Shown here piece by piece: positions 11,496-23,193 of a stretch of 64,000 nt of DNA. Source of the stretch: Aquatica leii. Lineage: Eukaryota > Arthropoda > Insecta > Coleoptera > Lampyridae. Position numbers and translations under genes: made by a program. Each line of letters begins with the position of its first letter. Position 1 is the stretch's first letter. The notes under the pieces are model-generated. The model had not been told where the DNA came from, did no database searches, and was given only the letters and a program-made list of their open reading frames with translations. Where the stretch lies: assembly GCA_035610365.1 (NCBI GenBank), contig CM069432.1, forward strand, positions 114,409,529 to 114,473,528, in the 5' to 3' direction.

Positions 11496-12589
11496 GTCTA
11501 CACTTTAGCAAGCCGTCGATCCGGCGGATTGCATAGTTTTGGGCTGTTCAGGACCGAACTGTGAGTGTGTAGATATATCAGTCGGCCTATGCAGTTAAAA
11601 ATTGGTCGGACCAAATTCTTTCTGTGCTAGAAATTGATCTGCACAGACTTGCTAAAACTGAGAGTGTAGATGCGAAAGAAGCTGAATGCTTCAGTACAAG
11701 TGCAAGCGTCAAACAATATACATGCTTGTAAATTCTTTTATTTCCAAATTTATCGAGTTTTATAGAGCGAATCCATGTCTTTGAAAAACAAAAAACAAGA
11801 ATTACATGGATAAGCATATAAAATGCGTGAAATTGATTTTTCCGTAAACAAAGAGTGAGTGGTTAAACTAATTTTATGTGTTGTTCTCAAATATATATTT
11901 ATATAAACTACATCGATAATTATTAAAATATTTAATAAATACAAATTGCACATGCTCATACATATAATACATGAATTATAATATAATTATGTTCCGGCAA
12001 TATCATCTACACCTCTTTCTGCCATAGTTATTTGAAAATACTTTCAGTTCACTTTAGCGGAACACAATGATAAAGATTAAAACTTCACAATAACAATATT
12101 AATTATTGATATTTATAATAAAAACAGCAATATAAGTAAAATTAGAAAGTTGCGCGACATAGGATGCGCACCAAAAACGTAACGAGGTCATTCATCGATA
12201 GATTTTACTCCTAAGATTTTTCTCATACCGGGTCCCTTATATATGCAAATCGATTCTTAAGGAGTAAACTCCAAAAAGTTTATAATTTGCGGAGTTCATT
12301 CCGCAAATAAATAAAAAAGATAAACAATTTTAAACGCTCGGTTATGAAAAAGACGGAGGTTTTTTTTCTCATTTATGGCAGTACAATCTTCTCACGTTTT
12401 TAATTGACCAAGAAACGTTACAGTTACAACGCGGATCAAGAAAAAATTATCCATTTTATCACTATTTACTTGAACGTACTGAATTGACGTAATTAAAATT
12501 TTTGTACAGTCGTGTGTATGCTTCTTCAGTCGCCTGCACAGACCAGAATTGTGCAGACTGTTGGATCGACGGTCTGCTAATCTGTAGAC
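11496..12589. repeat. Inverted-repeat cluster, possible non-autonomous DNA element
   Basis: The stretch beginning GTCTACACTTTAGCA at 11496 matches the reverse complement of about 12530-12589 (GTCTACAGATTAGCA, then CCGTCGATCC shared exactly, then TTTTGGGCTGTTCAGG against TTCTGGTCTGTGCAGG). A third, diverged inverted copy of the same motif lies at about 11637-11672. This suggests TIRs of a DNA element or fold-back repeats. I see no clear target-site duplication and no transposase within, so identity and ends are uncertain. Confidence 0.45.
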
Positions 12590-12863
12590 TCTTTTAAGAA
12601 ATGTTATTTATTTAACTTTTATACGTTATAATGTGTATCAGTACTAGTGGCGTTTCCATTTACTATTTACAAAATTTTAGCAAACAAAGTATTTGCTTGC
12701 ATTTGCGCGTCTGTTTGGTCTCAGAAGGAAAGTGGGAGAGATACAGATCGCTTTCCACTATCTTTACAGCTCAACTGAGCCCTAATAGACTTTCGAGTGG
12801 TCAGAGAGCCAGTCAGATAGTTTTGCAGCGTTTTATTTCTACGCTTTTTTACGCTCTCGTCGC

Positions 12864-12984
12864 TATGGAAACTTCTGGTAGCCAGAAACAGCGCATCGTC
12901 ATCAAATTTCTCACAAAACTGGGTAAAAATAGATATAATCTGCTCAAATTTACTCTCATTATAGCCCAACGATCATTTGTCTAA
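12864..12984 (+). pseudogene. Possible mariner-type transposase N-terminal scrap
   Basis: From ATG 12865 the frame reads METSGSQKQRIVIKFLTKLGK, which resembles the opening helix-turn-helix of some mariner-type transposases (EQRxxIKFLxKLGK). The rest of the family, including any DDE region, is absent. It lies in a locally more GC-rich patch (12520-12900) next to the inverted-repeat cluster. Short match; could be chance. Confidence 0.3.
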
Positions 12985-15900
12985 TTTTATTAAAATTGGA
13001 ATACTGCGATTTTACGATATTATTGCTCCCTCTTGCGTTCATATCTTCTATATTAAATTATTTATTTATGCTTAGGATTGTGTCACGTTCATCGCAGTAA
13101 TATCAATAATAAATAAGCGCATAACGTGAATATTAAACTTAACAAACCCCTTAGCAGACAAATAAAGAAGTAAATAAAAATCCATGTTAAAATCGTACAA
13201 ACAACAACAAAAGAGTCGCATACCAAAAAATTAAATTTCAGAGTTACAGAATAAAATAAAGATTTATTATATGAATATACAGTTTTGACGTTGTGCAGAC
13301 TTTTTATAGTATAGAACACTGATCAACGAAGTTGTTAAATTATCATTACTCCAACATATAAGTAGATACAAAAAACTCTCAATAAAAATTCATCAAAGTA
13401 TGAAAACATGATATTGCAAACATTACTTCTCAAGAAGCGTAATGAATGATAATTAAATATGTATATTCGCGATCTTCATAAAACACGCGAGCAAAAACTA
13501 TAACATCAAATTAAAAACATACAAAGTTTCTCTTTAATATACTCGTAGTACCTACTTCAAAGCTTATGTAGCACTATCCAATTCAAGCATGACAATTGTT
13601 TAAACAGCGGAATAATTCTCAAAAATTATGATCACTGACACGACTAAATCTGTTCTAAATTTACCCAAATGTTCTAGATTTGATTCAGATATTCAGATTA
13701 AAACTGTTTAAAGTTTCATCCTGATTACTGACTTGTGTTTAATCATTATTAGGATTTTATAAATCGCATGTTTGTAAAATTCAAATAAATGTAAATTACA
13801 CTTAAGCAAGAAAAAATAATTTTATAGAAACAGTTATTTTGATGTATCTAGATAAAGTAATTCAGCAAAAATACGTGTGATGAATTTCCATTGAATTATT
13901 GTTAAAATATACATTAAGATATGAAACACATATGTAGAGAGCATTTTAAATTGGTTTATAAACAGTTCTTTATATAAACAATTATAAAATTTTAATAACA
14001 CTTTCATAGATTACACTCGCTAATTTAAAGTACAATAACTTAATGCAAAGTTTTCTCCATAAAGCATAGAAATTACTATCTAACACTAAACAGCTGTGGT
14101 GAAATTACTCGAAATGTACTTAATCTACTTAATAAAATGACATCAATTTTTCATCACATTAAAGTTAATTTTTTGTTGCTGGCTAAATCGGTATACGGTT
14201 TTACCAATATTTTTCTTATTAAGTTCCAATTAAGTTTAAAGAAAAAAACAACAATTTGCTAACAATTAAACAACACCCACGATTCAAGGCAAATGTATTT
14301 TTGTGTTTCAAATATTCATAACAACATTTTTTATATCCACGTCTTATTGATAATAGTTTATAAAGTGTATACATATAGTGTGTTAATCTTTAATGCTTCC
14401 TCTACAAGTTTCAAAATTATTCAAGATATTATGTAAAACATTATATAATTTTTTTGAAAGTATAATTTCGTCAGTTCCGCTTTATTAGATAATTTAAACT
14501 ATTATTTAAAAATATTAAATTATGCTAATATAAATAGGTTTCGTATATATTCGACCATTGAAGTCTCCGAAAATATTCTAAATTCTTACCTTTTCTAAAA
14601 TATTTGTATAATTTGATTTTAATTTTAAAATAATAGAACTGTGTATCATCGGTATATTAGTTTTGCAAAACTCGTTTTCTGTTACACAACGAAATAATTA
14701 ATAACACCTACACTATGCAGTTATTATAAGATGTTGATACGAATTAAACGCAAATAAAAACCAAACTTTTTAAAACATACTTCACCGGTTACCAATTCTT
14801 TTAAACGTCACTGTGTTTACATACAACTTTAACAACGTAACGGGGTTTCATGAGACACAACGCGCGTTCTCGAATGTATTAAATGAAAAATCGTGGCCAT
14901 GTTGTGGACATTCGGCTGCTGAGTTTCAACTCTCTTTCTCTCTCACTTTTTAACTTACCTATCCCCGCTAACCCGTTCACCTGTTTAGCGCTACAAGAAG
15001 AGATAGTACACCTTCGAGAATAAACGTTTAATATAATGTAATTTTTGGCGTCATTTAGTTGTCTAATAACAGTCGTCTTGTACAAAGTTATTTTGAAAGA
15101 GAAATCGCTACTGTTTGTTGTTAAAACTTGTTCAAAAAATATATATATATAAACAATCGTTCGAACTGTGTTTTTATTATTTTATTACCTTAATTAGACA
15201 ATAAAACGATTTGAAACGAAAGTTCTATGAAATGATTCGCACCTGTTGTAGGTTGACAAGCAACGTAAGTAAATCTAAGGTAGTTGGAGAAGCCCACGTA
15301 GAGGCCTCTCAAGATTGGCATTCTGCCTTTGGGTATGCACCCGCAGCCTACATACCACTAGTTGTACACCTTTTTAACATCATTCGTTGGAACCTGGTAT
15401 TTCCGAAAAGTGATACTTATAAACAATTATCATTTGAGTAAAAACTCGAAAACTTTAACATTTTATGTCCAAATAACTTAATCATATTTACATAATCATT
15501 ATATCTCAAAAACACATATTAATTTGTGCTAATGAAGTATGCAGTAAAATATTTAGATTAGTGCCAAAAGGAAATTTATCCGGCGGATGTGAATTACCAT
15601 TATCGTCAACTTAAAATTCTGAATTTTTTTTAATTAGATAAATAATTAGTGGTGATATAAACTTTATTTATAAAGTGAATTTGATTGGAGCGCTAATTAC
15701 ATTTTTATTATCACTTTCAACGACTAGTTTTTTTAATTAAGTAGGTTTGCAAAAATGACTATGCTATTAGGAATTTGGCAGATATGTTAACTTTACAACT
15801 TTACTATTTCAATTTTATGTATATGTTTAAACTGTCGTATTAACAGCATAATTACAGGATAAATATGTCATCTATGGGATAAACAAAAGTAACTAAAAGT

Positions 15901-16380
15901 CATACACGGCGATGAAGTATGTAGTGTGGAGTGTCTATACTTTTACAACGTTTAGCTTGTCAGCTCCAAGCGTAATTATGTAAACTGCCTGCAAATACCA
16001 GGTTTTCATGAATTTTGCGCTTTTTTAATTCATTTTTTTCCAAACATACTTATTATATACCATATATAGGAGCTGAAAAAGACATAAAAAAACAAAAACT
16101 GATCATGGGCGGCGCAAATGAGACTCTGAAAGCAAACATATTGTTATCATTTTATTTTAAGTTTTTTATTAGTTGGGAATTTTTTACTTATATTATTTAT
16201 TTTCAGCGGCATTTAAAGAAAAATATATATCAGAAACGGCTTGTTTAGAGCTATGCATCTTAATGTGCGAAACAATATAATTTTAATTCTTTACTATTAT
16301 GCACAGTTTACCATAAAATTTAATTCTTGTATTATATGTAAGGTTCAGTTTTAGAAAAATACATTAAAATGGATCATTGA
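12985..16380. other. Unassigned spacer
   Basis: No supportable gene. A more GC-balanced patch at 14800-15440 includes a CT-rich run near 14928-14948 and a GTAAGT donor-like string at 15264-15269. I could not connect it to an exon-intron structure. The rest is AT-rich, low-complexity sequence. Confidence 0.4.
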
Positions 16381-16827
16381 CAGTGTTGTGCATTATCTAG
16401 ATGAAATTATATAGATAATTCATCTAGATAATTTTTCATCATCTTTTTCTTTATCTAGATAAAAGTATTGAATATTATCTAATTGATTATTTTAGATGAT
16501 TTTTCTGTTATCTATCATGAAATTATCAGCTATAATACCTCTAGAGCATTGATGATTACCTTAAAGAAACACGCTTGAAACATTCTCTACGACAAAATTT
16601 TGAGTATTTATCAATGCTCAAGGGGTATTCGGTGAGATAATTTTTTACTACTTTCCAAGTTTTTTAATCAATTAATACAAATTAATTGTGTTTTATGGTG
16701 TATTTTCTAAAGGAATTTAGTTAATTTTGTAGTTACAAATATCATCAAATCCGTGTATCATCATTATGAATTGGTTTACTATCTGACATTTAATTTGACA
16801 TTTTAATATATCATGTCTGCTTTGCCT

Positions 16828-16853
16828 GATAACACCACGCCCGTGGTGTTATC
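16828..16853. repeat. Perfect palindrome inside hAT-A
   Basis: Two perfect 12-bp arms (GATAACACCACG and its reverse complement) are separated by two bases. GC-rich for its surroundings. Function unknown: it could be a protein binding site, a cruciform-prone site or a terminal relic of a small insertion. Confidence 0.7.
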
Positions 16854-18134
16854 GCTGTAATCCGTTGATGATTGGTTGAATTTTAAAAAATGCAATAAAA
16901 TAAAATTTTTCTATTGGTTAATTGATACAGTAAAAAATTATCTAGATGATTTTTCAAAAGTAACATAATTTTTGTAGTTTAGATTTACGTTTTTGTAATT
17001 TTTATGTTTGTAAAAATAATGTAGTTGATATTGTCTGTGGTAATGCAGTACGGTCCAGATCGCTAAAACCTGATAAATAGTAGCCGTAGATGTTTTGCAT
17101 TTTCGCAGCTCTTCTGCTGACAAAAACTAAACTCACATGACCTTGAGCGTAAATACATGCAATACGAGATATAAACAAAAACACAACTCAAATTACTTTT
17201 TTAAACTGAACCCATTGCGATAAGTATCTTATCGTCTTCAGAAACAATAATAAGCTTTTTCATATACGAAGTTAATAGCTACTTACCTTGTAGTATAGAA
17301 AATCTAATTAGTTGAAGTGCCTACACAGCAAAACTATGCTAAAGTAAGAAAATGTTTAATTCAAAAAGAGAAAATTCACAACTTTTTGAGCAGTTGAAAG
17401 TGGCAAAACTGGATACACGTGATTTATAGTTCTTTTTGAAGAGTATTTAAGTCATGGAGCTTTTCCTTACTCTTTAAATGGAATAAAAACGCTTCTGTAA
17501 TTCTAAAAATCAATGTTGTAAATTATCTTATGGGTACAATTACTGACAACCTATCAAGTATAATTAACAAAACCGCAAAGCATTTTTATTTTTATATTTT
17601 TTTACATTTGGATTTGTTGCACTTACAATTACAAAAACTACTAAGCAGAGCATAAACTGTTTAAAATATTAGATCCCGTTAAAACCGAAATTTTTTTGCA
17701 AGAAAAAAATTGCTTGCGTTTTTTAAAAGACCTAAAAGCTAATTCTTTAAGTGCTCGCTGATGTAAGCTGCTCAAAATTTAAAATACAATAAATTTTCAA
17801 GGATTACTTGGTTTTTTTGTGAAATCTTAAATTTAAAAACAAAAAGCGTTAATTCAGGAAGTTTGATTAACGGCTATGAGCGATAATTGTTATAATCTTT
17901 TAGCATTATAAGTTCAAACTGACGTCGATATCAAAGCCATATTTTTCCTATCCGCTACAAAGAAAAACTAATTAAGTTTACTATAGACACTTCTCCAATT
18001 TTGAAAAAGTTATTGATTAAACACATCATCTTCGGCGCTAATTGAAAGACTTTAGTTCTGATAGTCTAATTTTTGCTTAGCAATGAAAATTTTAAAAGGA
18101 TCATATTGTATCAAGATTTGTAAATGAAGAAATT

Positions 18135-18139
<5 letters not shown>

Positions 18140-18192
<53 letters not shown>
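18140..18192. repeat. AT dinucleotide microsatellite
   Basis: About 26 uninterrupted AT units inside hAT-A; a simple polymorphic repeat. Confidence 0.97.
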
Positions 18193-18195
<3 letters not shown>

Positions 18196-18759
18196 ACAAT
18201 AGTAGGTCATTACATCAATAAAGTTACTGTCATGTTTTTACTCGATTTTTATTATTTTTTTCAATTCATTTTTTAGTTTTTTAATTAGTATATTTAATAA
18301 ACAATAAATTAGTATTTATTCTGTTATTAGATCATATTGTACATTTACGTATATGATGATAAGTAACAGGTAACAATCGATTAAAAGTATTACCTGTTTG
18401 TACCTATTTGATAGAATCATCTATCGTATTATCTACATAAATTATAGATTATCTTATCTATTATCTAGATAAATTCTTCAACTTTTATCTAAATCGTTAT
18501 CTAGATAAAAAAATTGGAAATTATCTATTATCTTATCTAGATAAAAATTAAATTATCTGTGCACAACACTGCTCATTGACTATAACAAATAACCATGGGC
18601 GGAACAAAGGGGACAGTAGAAGTGAATTTCTAGTTAGTATTTTATGTTTGTGATCTTCACTGGTTATTTATTGTTTGTTATTTTTAAGTTTTTATATTAT
18701 ATATTATAATATAATCAGTACTACACATACATATTATATTTTCAATTAAATAAAAAATA

Positions 18760-19452
18760 TCATAAAGAAGAAATTACTATTTATCTCATCATGATACATT
18801 TCAAAGTGTTTGTCATTACATAATGTAGGTTTTTTTGCACGAAGTACAATAACACACGACACACAGTTTCCTTTTCCGACGTTCAAATACGTGCTTTTTT
18901 GTGTCCTTTTTTCTTTATTGTCGTACTTTGCCTTTTCGCGCATGTAATGTGGACAGTACCGTTCTAGTAATTCACCACATAATAGCTTTTCAAATTCAAG
19001 TACTGGCATATAATCTTTTTTATTGGCTATGCAATAAAAAATTTTGATATTCAGAACCATTCTTTACTACACATGGTAGTCCAAGTTTTTTAAACCACGT
19101 GTAATTCTTTCGTGAATCGCAATAGGGTTCAATGTCTCATATTCTTGTTTTAATGGTCTATAGGACATAGTTTCTGATGAAGAACAGACTCTGAAGATTT
19201 TGTCGGCCGGGTAGTTTTTTCAACAAACTTGCTAGCATTTTTGTAGTCAAGACATACAAATCTCGCTTATCCCTGTGTCTAACAAGGAATGCGTTTTATT
19301 TTCTAACAAGACATGTTTGTCCAGGTTCCAATTAGATTAACGGGAGCTCTTCAGGTACACCTCTGTTTCTTTAAAATGTTCTTGTAATATACATATATGC
19401 TTTTTGCTCGAAGTCCTAATATAGATTCCGGCTCATAAGATAAAGCACTCTT
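18760..19452 (-). pseudogene. piggyBac-like transposase, C-terminal half
   Basis: On the minus strand the order matches piggyBac-family transposases: RNRGVPEELPLI near 19360, RHRDKRDLYVLTT near 19250, a degenerate segment ending NYTWFKKL near 19085, then LCGELLERYC and a Cys-rich tail with CVSC and HFEMYH near 18785-18865. These are the late catalytic region and the C-terminal zinc-binding domain. Stops and shifts break it. Its upstream part is cut by the Gypsy LTR at 19453; I could not recognise the remainder beyond 24340. Confidence 0.8.
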
Positions 19453-19774
19453 TGTTGTATCCGAGCGATTGGCCGCGTTATCCGCTTCAGAGGTGTGCAC
19501 TGTTGGCCTTTCGGCCTTAGGCACTCGAAACATATTTAAATGCGATTATTAACACATAGTTTATTAATCACCTTACACATGTTCAATACATAAATAAATA
19601 CGAATACAATTCCTTAAAAGGTATTCACCATTACAAGTGTAATTTTATAACTAAAAATAATATTTTATATTTACCGTACTTTGAATCGTTATACGCGCAC
19701 GTGTTTGATAAGATAAGTAACGTTGCGCGTATAACCGTTCTCGCGAATGAGGTGCCCAGCTAGAAAATATGATT
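19453..19774 (-). repeat. 3' LTR of Gypsy-A
   Basis: Plus-strand reading begins TGTTGTATCCGAGCG and aligns along its length with the right LTR, with scattered substitutions and small indels. On the coding strand a GGAGGAGA purine tract lies just upstream (about 19775-19785). Confidence 0.85.
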
Positions 19775-19801
19775 CTCCTCCGCTCAGCTGGGAACACGGT
19801 G

Positions 19802-20515
19802 TTATTTGCTAAGAGAGTACGTTGGATCATCGTTGGCCTCATCATGAGAATCATCGGAAGACGAGAGCCGGACTTTTCTTTTAGTCGCTCGATCAGGTAA
19901 CGTTCGAAAAGGACCTTGTATTGAAATAGGTAAACCTGATGATGACGATTGGTCTGGCAGCGGTGGTAACGGAACGGTCTCATCGGGAATTGATATAGAT
20001 TGATCATCTTCATTGTTTTGTTGATTTGTCGCTAATGATGATTGTTCGCTTAATCTTGGTCGTAACTGATTAGTGTGTCGATGAAAATGTGTTTCATTTG
20101 ATGTGCTGAGATCGTACGTGACTGTACTTCTTGGCGCTAAAACTGTTGCTGGAACCCACCTGGGACCGGTTCTATAGTTGCGGGCGTAAACTGCATCACC
20201 AACGCTAAATGAACGCGGTCGTTTGATATTGGGTGATTCTTGTCGATCGAAGTCTGGATAGTTCACGGGATTGATTGCGTCAAACCTTGTTCGTAGTCGG
20301 CGTCGGAAAAACAATTCAGATAGACTTAATGTGTCTGGAGTTAAAGGCGTTACGTGTTGAGATAGAAGAAAGCTATCGATAGCTTGTTTCCATATCTCGT
20401 CCTTCTCGATTGAGTGACTAACCATTTTTTTTTCTAATGATCGTTTAGTTGTCTGAACCATGGATTCAATTTGATCATTAGTTGCGGGTGATAAGGTGCT
20501 GTACGGACATGTCAA
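19802..20515 (-). pseudogene. Gypsy-A integrase, C-terminal part
   Basis: PYSTLSPATNDQIESMVQTT holds the third catalytic acidic residue (usual form NGQAER). It is followed by PNIKRPRSFSVGDAVYARNY, the SH3-like C-terminal domain, and a Ser/Pro-rich end with SSSDDSHDEAND. The true reading joins the previous block by a one-base shift near 20513. No envelope gene follows; the stop lies about 30 bases before the purine tract and LTR. Confidence 0.85.
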
Positions 20516-20863
20516 ACTGCATTTGATCTACAAAACAATTCGAACTGAGGGGTATCAAAACATGCCTTGTCGTTGTCGCTAACCAAAATTGCAGGTACTC
20601 CGTGAGTCGCAAAGATTGATCGCAAACAAATAATAGTATTAATTGGATTCACGGTGTTAACTTCTCGCACTTCTAACCACTTAGTCAATGCGTCAACAAT
20701 TAATAGAAAACGGCGACCTTTAAAAGGACCGGCATAATCGACGTGTCTACGATACCAAGGTCCTGGGGGTTTTGACCATTTAACAGGAGGCACTGACGGC
20801 GGTGCGCTATGATGCATCTGAGAAGTACTGCAGTTTCGAACGTACTCTTTGACATCGTTATTA
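20512..20863 (-). pseudogene. Gypsy-A integrase core
   Basis: From the junction at 20863 the protein reads NNDVKEYVRNCSTSQMHH, the end of the zinc-binding region, then WYRRHVDYAGPFKGRRFLLI (first catalytic Asp), LTKWLEV and PAILVSDND (second Asp). These are the rve integrase core motifs. The frame stops at 20512 and the remainder continues one frame over. The N-terminal HHCC part is missing because of the pogo-B insertion and deletion. Confidence 0.85.
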
Positions 20864-21330
20864 GGGGAGGGTGGGGCAAGACGGGCTGGGGAGGTAAGAC
20901 GGACTATTCTTGTTTTCTGTCTTATCGAGCATGATTGGACAAGTGAACAACGCGCATCTGACGCATTTTCCATACGCTAATCAGTAACCTGAATGCCGCC
21001 GAACTGGTCTGTTGTGCTAGTGAGCTGCTTGAAAAAAAGTAAATTTAAGTAAGTTCCTTATTATTTTTATTTCATTTTCAACACGATACTTGATCACTAA
21101 AATAAAATCTTTTTAAGCAACACATAGATGTTTAGAAACACATTTTATTAGACTTTTTAACCTGGTTAGATATGCGAGGGATTGTTTCAATGATTTGTCA
21201 CAAAGGGTTTTGTTAACGTTTAAAACTACCAGGGGGCATGACGGGCTATAGATAGCCCGTCTTGCCCCGGGTAGCCCGTCTTGCCACGAAACTTAATCAC
21301 GCTATGTATAGGTTTATGTTTTCGTTCTAG

Positions 21331-21874
21331 GATGGTGCGAACATATACACGTAAAACTGATAGAGCTAAATGGTTAGTAGAAAACATGAGAAATGCCATT
21401 AACACCGTCTTAGACAAGCGAATGGGCACTTTGTTGGCTTCAAAAAGTTATAGTGTGTCTCGAACAACTTTACAAAGGAAAGTCAATTTTGCTCGAAAAA
21501 ATCAAGGCACACCAGAATTGATAAAAGTTTCTTTGGGTCCAAAGACTGCAGTTTTTACCACCTACGAAGAAAACAAGCTTGCAAGTTATATTATAAATGT
21601 GGAAAGTAGACTTTTTGGTCTTACAACCAGAGACGTAAAAGTTTTGGCATACCAACTGGCAATACGAAACGGCAAAGCTCATCCGTTTAAAGAACACATG
21701 AGTATGGCAGAAAGAGACTGGTTGTCTGGGTTTTTACAACGAAATCCACAACTTACAATTAGAAAACCGGAAAGCACATCTGCTGCTAGAGCTTCAGGTT
21801 TCAATAAAGTTGTAGTAGCAGACTTTTATAAACTGTTGGAAAAATTGTCCCTAAAAACAGGTGCAAGATACTAG
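21331..21874 (+). pseudogene. pogo-B transposase, DNA-binding half
   Basis: From ATG 21331 the protein begins MVRTYTRKTDRAKW and continues NAINTVLDKRMGTLLASKSY and SRTTLQRKV, a Psq helix-turn-helix. FTTYEENKLASYIINV and ERDWLSGFLQRNPQLTIRKP form the second CENP-B-like HTH of pogo/jerky proteins. The frame ends at 21874 where the DDE domain should begin; ATG 21331 was preferred over the upstream alternative because the family begins near this residue. It resembles the family of pogo-A but is a different subfamily. Confidence 0.8.
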
Positions 21875-22299
21875 CTTTAAAAGACCGCAAACAAGTTGGT
21901 GCACTAACGTTGGCTGAAAGGGGTGCAACTATAACCTTAGAGGTATGCTTCAGTGCTACCGGCCATTATATACCCCCCATGATGATTTTCCCTAGAAAGC
22001 GAATGAAACCGGAGTTGATGGTCGCTTTTATGAAACCTCTAAGCACATACTACGATAAAGCAGTATCGTCATAACTTCGTAGTATCCCAGGTCTTGTAGT
22101 TAGCACTCGCCAGGCCATACGACCAGCAAGTGTAAATCAAATCAAACCAAAAAAATAGTGAAACTGCTGATGCAGTACAAGCTATCCCAATTAATATTAA
22201 TGTACCAAATGAAATTCCAGAACCCGATCAAGACAGCAACAAAGGTAACAAAATGCAAATAGACACAGCAGATGATTCTCAACCTGGCTGTTCCTCCTG
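21875..22299 (+). pseudogene. pogo-B transposase, residual DDE and tail
   Basis: ALTLAERGATITLEVCFSATG and HYIPPMMIFPRKRMKPELM correspond to the strand region after the first catalytic Asp in pogo/Tigger transposases. Everything from there to the last catalytic residue is lost. An acidic tail ending DDSQPGCSS is followed by TGA. The protein could bind but not cut DNA. Confidence 0.65.
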
Positions 22300-22929
22300 A
22301 ACGAAACAGTCAAAAGATGCAGCGGTACCGTCGATTTCGGTTAATAATTTGTCGATTACGGCTTGAAATTCGCCTGGTGCAGTGCTAACTCCAAACTGCA
22401 ACCTAGTTACTCGAAAAGTTCCTCGATGCGTAACTACTGTTTGCAAAAGCGATGATTGATAATTCACCTTTAGTTGCAGGTAATCTTGAGCTAGATCATT
22501 AGCAAAAACATTACCACCCCGCAACTTAGTCAGCAAATGACTTATTACCGGAATTGGATGTAGGTGCGGCCTCAACGGTTTGTTGATGGTAACTTTATAA
22601 TCGGCGCAGAGTCTTATCGAACTGTCGGCCTTTATGACCGGCACAAGCAGAGTTCCCCATTGCGTATGATTAACGGGAACGTAAACACCATCTTCGATTA
22701 ACTTATCGATATCTGTGTTAACCTTATCCACGATGCCTAACGGGACACAACGTGGCTTGCAGAAAAATGACTTTATATTGGGGTCAAGTTCAAGATTGAT
22801 TGGTTCACCTCTATATTCGACTAGACCTGGTTCAAAAACTGGCGCGTGTCTAGTGACAATAGTTGAAATTTGATTAGGACAGTCGACGTAATTAAAGCCT
22901 CCGACAAAGAATCCTAAGCGATAAAACTA
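22300..22929 (-). pseudogene. Gypsy-A reverse transcriptase, N-terminal part
   Basis: The frame is open from about 22929; FEPGLVEYRGEPINLELD leads into the polymerase with IDKLIEDGVYVPV, WGTLLVPV, IRLCADYKVTINK, PIPVISHLLTKLRGG (motif A follows as FANDLAQDYLQL) and LQFGVSTAPGEFQAVIDKLL (motif B). The normal motif A is SKLDLSxAYxQ, so DLAQDY is a variant. The sequence breaks off at the junction with pogo-B before the catalytic YxDD, so the enzyme cannot function. A Gypsy/mag-like polymerase. Confidence 0.85.
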
Positions 22930-23039
22930 ATCTCTGGCTAGTAGGTTCGGCGATTCGTTGTTGAACACGATAAGTGGTAATTCGGTATTGATTGATCGAT
23001 ATTGCACATTTACGTCAGCGCAACCCAGTCGCTCGCACT

Positions 23040-23150
23040 TGATTAATCCGGCAATCAACTTGATCTGGACACGATAGTAACTGCGGCGCCGGTGTCGATT
23101 TCCATCAGCAGTGAATAACCATTAATGTGAACAGTTACCATCGACGGCGG
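23040..23150 (-). pseudogene. Gypsy-A aspartic protease fragment
   Basis: The frame reads VTVHINGYSLLMEIDTGAAV followed by TIVS. DTGA is the catalytic triplet of a retropepsin, which cleaves Gag-Pol. It sits between zinc knuckle and polymerase, as expected. Confidence 0.75.
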
Positions 23151-23193
23151 GTTGTTCTGTGCAGGAATAGATGCTACTAACAAATCGTCGGAA

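Larger units (their letters stand above)
16381..18571. mobile_element. hAT-like element (hAT-A) with ATCTAGAT subterminal arrays
   Basis: Ends are CAGTGTTGTGCA and its exact reverse complement TGCACAACACTG. Flanks are ATCATTGA (16373-16380) and CTCATTGA (18572-18579), an 8-bp duplication with one mismatch, as hAT elements produce. The first and last few hundred bases carry repeated TTATCTAGATAA-like palindromes (left near 16393, 16423, 16451; right near 18472, 18499, 18535), probably transposase binding sites. The interior holds a perfect 12-bp-arm palindrome and an AT microsatellite. I could not recognise a transposase. Confidence 0.75.
20864..22299 (+). mobile_element. pogo-like element (pogo-B), 3'-deleted, inside Gypsy-A
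   Basis: The left end GGGGAGGGTGGGGCAAGACG follows a TA (20862-20863), as in pogo-A. A GGGGCAAGACGGGCT motif recurs: near 20874, as GTAAGACGG at 20896, and as inverted copies at 21238-21290 including TAGCCCGTCTTGCC. The transposase N-terminus follows. The right terminal repeat is missing: the last pogo-like codons run to a TGA at about 22298 and Gypsy polymerase sequence begins at once, so a deletion has joined the two. Confidence 0.75.

Noticed and set aside
12202-12270. Short inverted repeat TTTACTCCTAAG / CTTAAGGAGTAAA considered as a MITE
   Set aside because: Arms of about 13 bp with no duplication and no second copy; too weak to annotate.
15211-15441. 76-residue ORF in the GC-balanced patch
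   Set aside because: No recognisable domain, and a strong donor-like site lies inside; not supportable as a gene.
18140-18192. AT run as a possible replication or regulatory element
   Set aside because: It is a simple microsatellite with no supporting context.
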